Part shown: positions 6,308-7,714 of the stretch, in pieces
How positions within the stretch are numbered: position 1 is the first letter of the stretch
Layout of the letters: each line of letters opens with the position of its first letter
Source: Alistipes sp.
GTDB taxonomy: Bacteria; Bacteroidota; Bacteroidia; Bacteroidales; Rikenellaceae
Assembly (NCBI GenBank): GCA_017560305.1
Contig: JAFYOF010000161.1
Span: forward strand, 1 to 7,714
Length of the DNA: 7,714 bases
Direction of reading: 5' to 3'
Notes under the pieces: model-generated
What the model was told of the DNA's origin: nothing
Database searches by the model: none
What the model saw: only the letters and a program-made list of their open reading frames with translations
Position numbers and translations under genes: made by a program

Positions 6308-7714
6308 ATGTCCAGTTTCCTACAAGTAGAAAATATTAGCAAGTCGTACGGCGACAAGGTGCTTTTCAGCAATATCAGTTTCAACATCAACGAAGGTGAT
6401 AAGATTGCTCTCATCGCACCCAACGGCACGGGAAAGAGTTCTCTGCTGAAGATTCTTGCAGGATTGGACTCGTCGGACAGAGGTGGTGAGATTAAGTTTA
6501 TGAAGGATATCAAGGTAGCCTTCCTCGACCAGAGTTGCGACTTCAACCCCACCAACACACTCTTCGACGAGGTCTACTCGCGTATGGGCAACACCTACGA
6601 TGTCATCAAGCGCTATCAGGATGCCATCGACTCGGGCGACGAGCGACGCATCGAGCAGGCTATGGCGGCGATGGATGCCGTGGATGGCTGGAGCGCCGAG
6701 CAGAGGGTGAAGCAGGTGCTCTCATCGATGAAACTCTCACGACTTGACCAGCCTATGGGCGAGTTGTCGGGTGGCGAGGCGAAGCGCGCAGCCATTGCGC
6801 TGATGCTGTTGCAGGAGGCCGACTTTCTGGTGATGGACGAGCCTACCAACCACCTCGACATTGACATCATCGAGTATCTTGAGACACACCTCCAGAAGTC
6901 ACGCTGCACGCTGCTGATGGTGACTCACGACCGATACTTTCTGGACAGAGTATGCAACACTATATTCGAGTTGGACCGAGGCGAGTTGTTCTCTTACAGA
7001 GGCAACTACTCAACCTTCCTCGAGAAGCGCGAGGAGCGCTACACCAATATGCAGGCCAACATCGACAAGGCCCGCAACCTTTTGCGCCGTGAGCTGGAGT
7101 GGATACGCAGCACACCACAGGCGCGCACGGGCAAGGCACGCTACCGCGTGAATGCCTTCTACGACCTGAAGGACCGAGCATCGGTTTCGCTTGCACGCTC
7201 TGAGATGGCAATCGATGTGGCGACATCACGCCTCGGCGGCAAGATTATTGATTGCGAGGATGTTACACTCAACTTCGGCGAGCGCAGAATGCTCGATAAG
7301 TTCTCCTATAAGTTCTCACGCTTCGAGCGTGTGGGCATCGTGGGCAAGAACGGCGTGGGCAAGAGTACCTTCCTCAACCTGATGACAGGCGCACTCCTTC
7401 CCGACAGCGGCACAATCGAGCGAGGCGAGACACTCCGCATCGGCTACTACCGCCAGAGCGGCATCAACTTCAAGCCCGGTCAGACCGTCTTTGACATCGT
7501 TCACGACATCGCCGAGACAGTCACCACTGCCGATGGACACACCATATCGGCAACCTCGATGCTCAACCGCTTCCTCTTCCCGCCCGAGACACTCAACAAG
7601 CGCGTGGAGATTTTGAGCGGTGGCGAGCAGCGCCGACTCTATCTGCTCACAGTGCTGATGCGTAACCCCAACTTCCTGATTCTCGATGAGCCGACAAACG
7701 ACCTCGACATCCTC
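6308..7714 (+). CDS. ABC-F family ATPase, Uup-like (C-terminus cut by window edge)
   Basis: From the ATG at 6308, 469 codons are open to the window edge with no stop. There are two ABC ATPase domains and no membrane segments, which defines the ABC-F class of soluble ATPases that bind the ribosomal E site. Domain 1 has a Walker A-like APNGTGKSS (37-45), signature LSGGE (153-157), Walker B LVMDEPTNHLD (174-184) and switch His in MVTHDRYF (H207). The helical linker (about 235-290) contains RRELEWIRSTPQARTGKAR, resembling the Uup subgroup rather than EttA or antibiotic-resistance members. Domain 2 has Walker A GKNGVGKST (346-354), signature LSGGE (436-440) and Walker B LILDEPTNDLD (457-467). The last part of domain 2 and the C-terminal coiled coil expected in Uup lie outside. 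The first Walker A begins with Ala instead of Gly. The gene starts 24 nt after the DUF4886 gene behind an AT-rich spacer and may belong to the same operon. Alternative: another ABC-F subgroup. Confidence 0.92.
   Translation, partial: MSSFLQVENISKSYGDKVLFSNISFNINEGDKIALIAPNGTGKSSLLKILAGLDSSDRGGEIKFMKDIKVAFLDQSCDFNPTNTLFDEVYSRMGNTYDVIKRYQDAIDSGDERRIEQAMAAMDAVDGWSAEQRVKQVLSSMKLSRLDQPMGELSGGEAKRAAIALMLLQEADFLVMDEPTNHLDIDIIEYLETHLQKSRCTLLMVTHDRYFLDRVCNTIFELDRGELFSYRGNYSTFLEKREERYTNMQANIDKARNLLRRELEWIRSTPQARTGKARYRVNAFYDLKDRASVSLARSEMAIDVATSRLGGKIIDCEDVTLNFGERRMLDKFSYKFSRFERVGIVGKNGVGKSTFLNLMTGALLPDSGTIERGETLRIGYYRQSGINFKPGQTVFDIVHDIAETVTTADGHTISATSMLNRFLFPPETLNKRVEILSGGEQRRLYLLTVLMRNPNFLILDEPTNDLDIL

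Overview
The window looks like a chromosomal segment of a Bacteroidota bacterium, most likely order Bacteroidales. It is moderately GC-rich; the genus cannot be fixed from the sequence alone. Three things support this. The MCE protein has the C-terminal layout I associate with this phylum (SVGKML...DLKANPKRYINVSVFG). The LptD homologue has the Bacteroidetes-style C-terminal block DLHCWQMSFSWIPFG. The divergent promoter region carries TATATTTG, a perfect match to the Bacteroides -7 consensus TAnnTTTG, and most starts lack a strong Shine-Dalgarno sequence. I see no mobile elements, CRISPR arrays, tRNA or rRNA genes.

Layout: two gene trains diverge from one short intergenic region around 2385-2527. 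Leftward (minus strand) come a secreted N-acetylmuramoyl-L-alanine amidase with a proline-rich linker and a SPOR-like C-terminus (1101-2384), then an MlaD-type MCE protein (96-1091), then the first 31 codons of a MutS2-type protein that leaves the window (1-93). Gaps between these are 9 and 2 nt, so they look co-transcribed. Rightward (plus strand) come an LptD-family LPS-assembly outer membrane protein (ORF open from 2474, end 5332), a secreted DUF4886/SGNH-hydrolase-like protein 6 nt later (5339-6283), and, after 24 nt, an ABC-F ATPase of Uup type that runs off the right edge (6308-7714).

Functionally this is an envelope-maintenance locus: peptidoglycan hydrolysis, lipid transport or membrane asymmetry (MCE), LPS delivery to the outer leaflet (LptD) and a possible periplasmic esterase, flanked by two nucleotide-handling housekeeping proteins (MutS2-like and ABC-F).

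I find no strong case for an entirely new system. The points most worth a second look are: a perfect 20-bp palindrome at the 5' end of lptD together with an uncertain non-ATG start; exactly two cysteines in LptD, placed as if to form one inter-domain disulfide; and a very basic tail on the DUF4886 protein encoded directly behind lptD.
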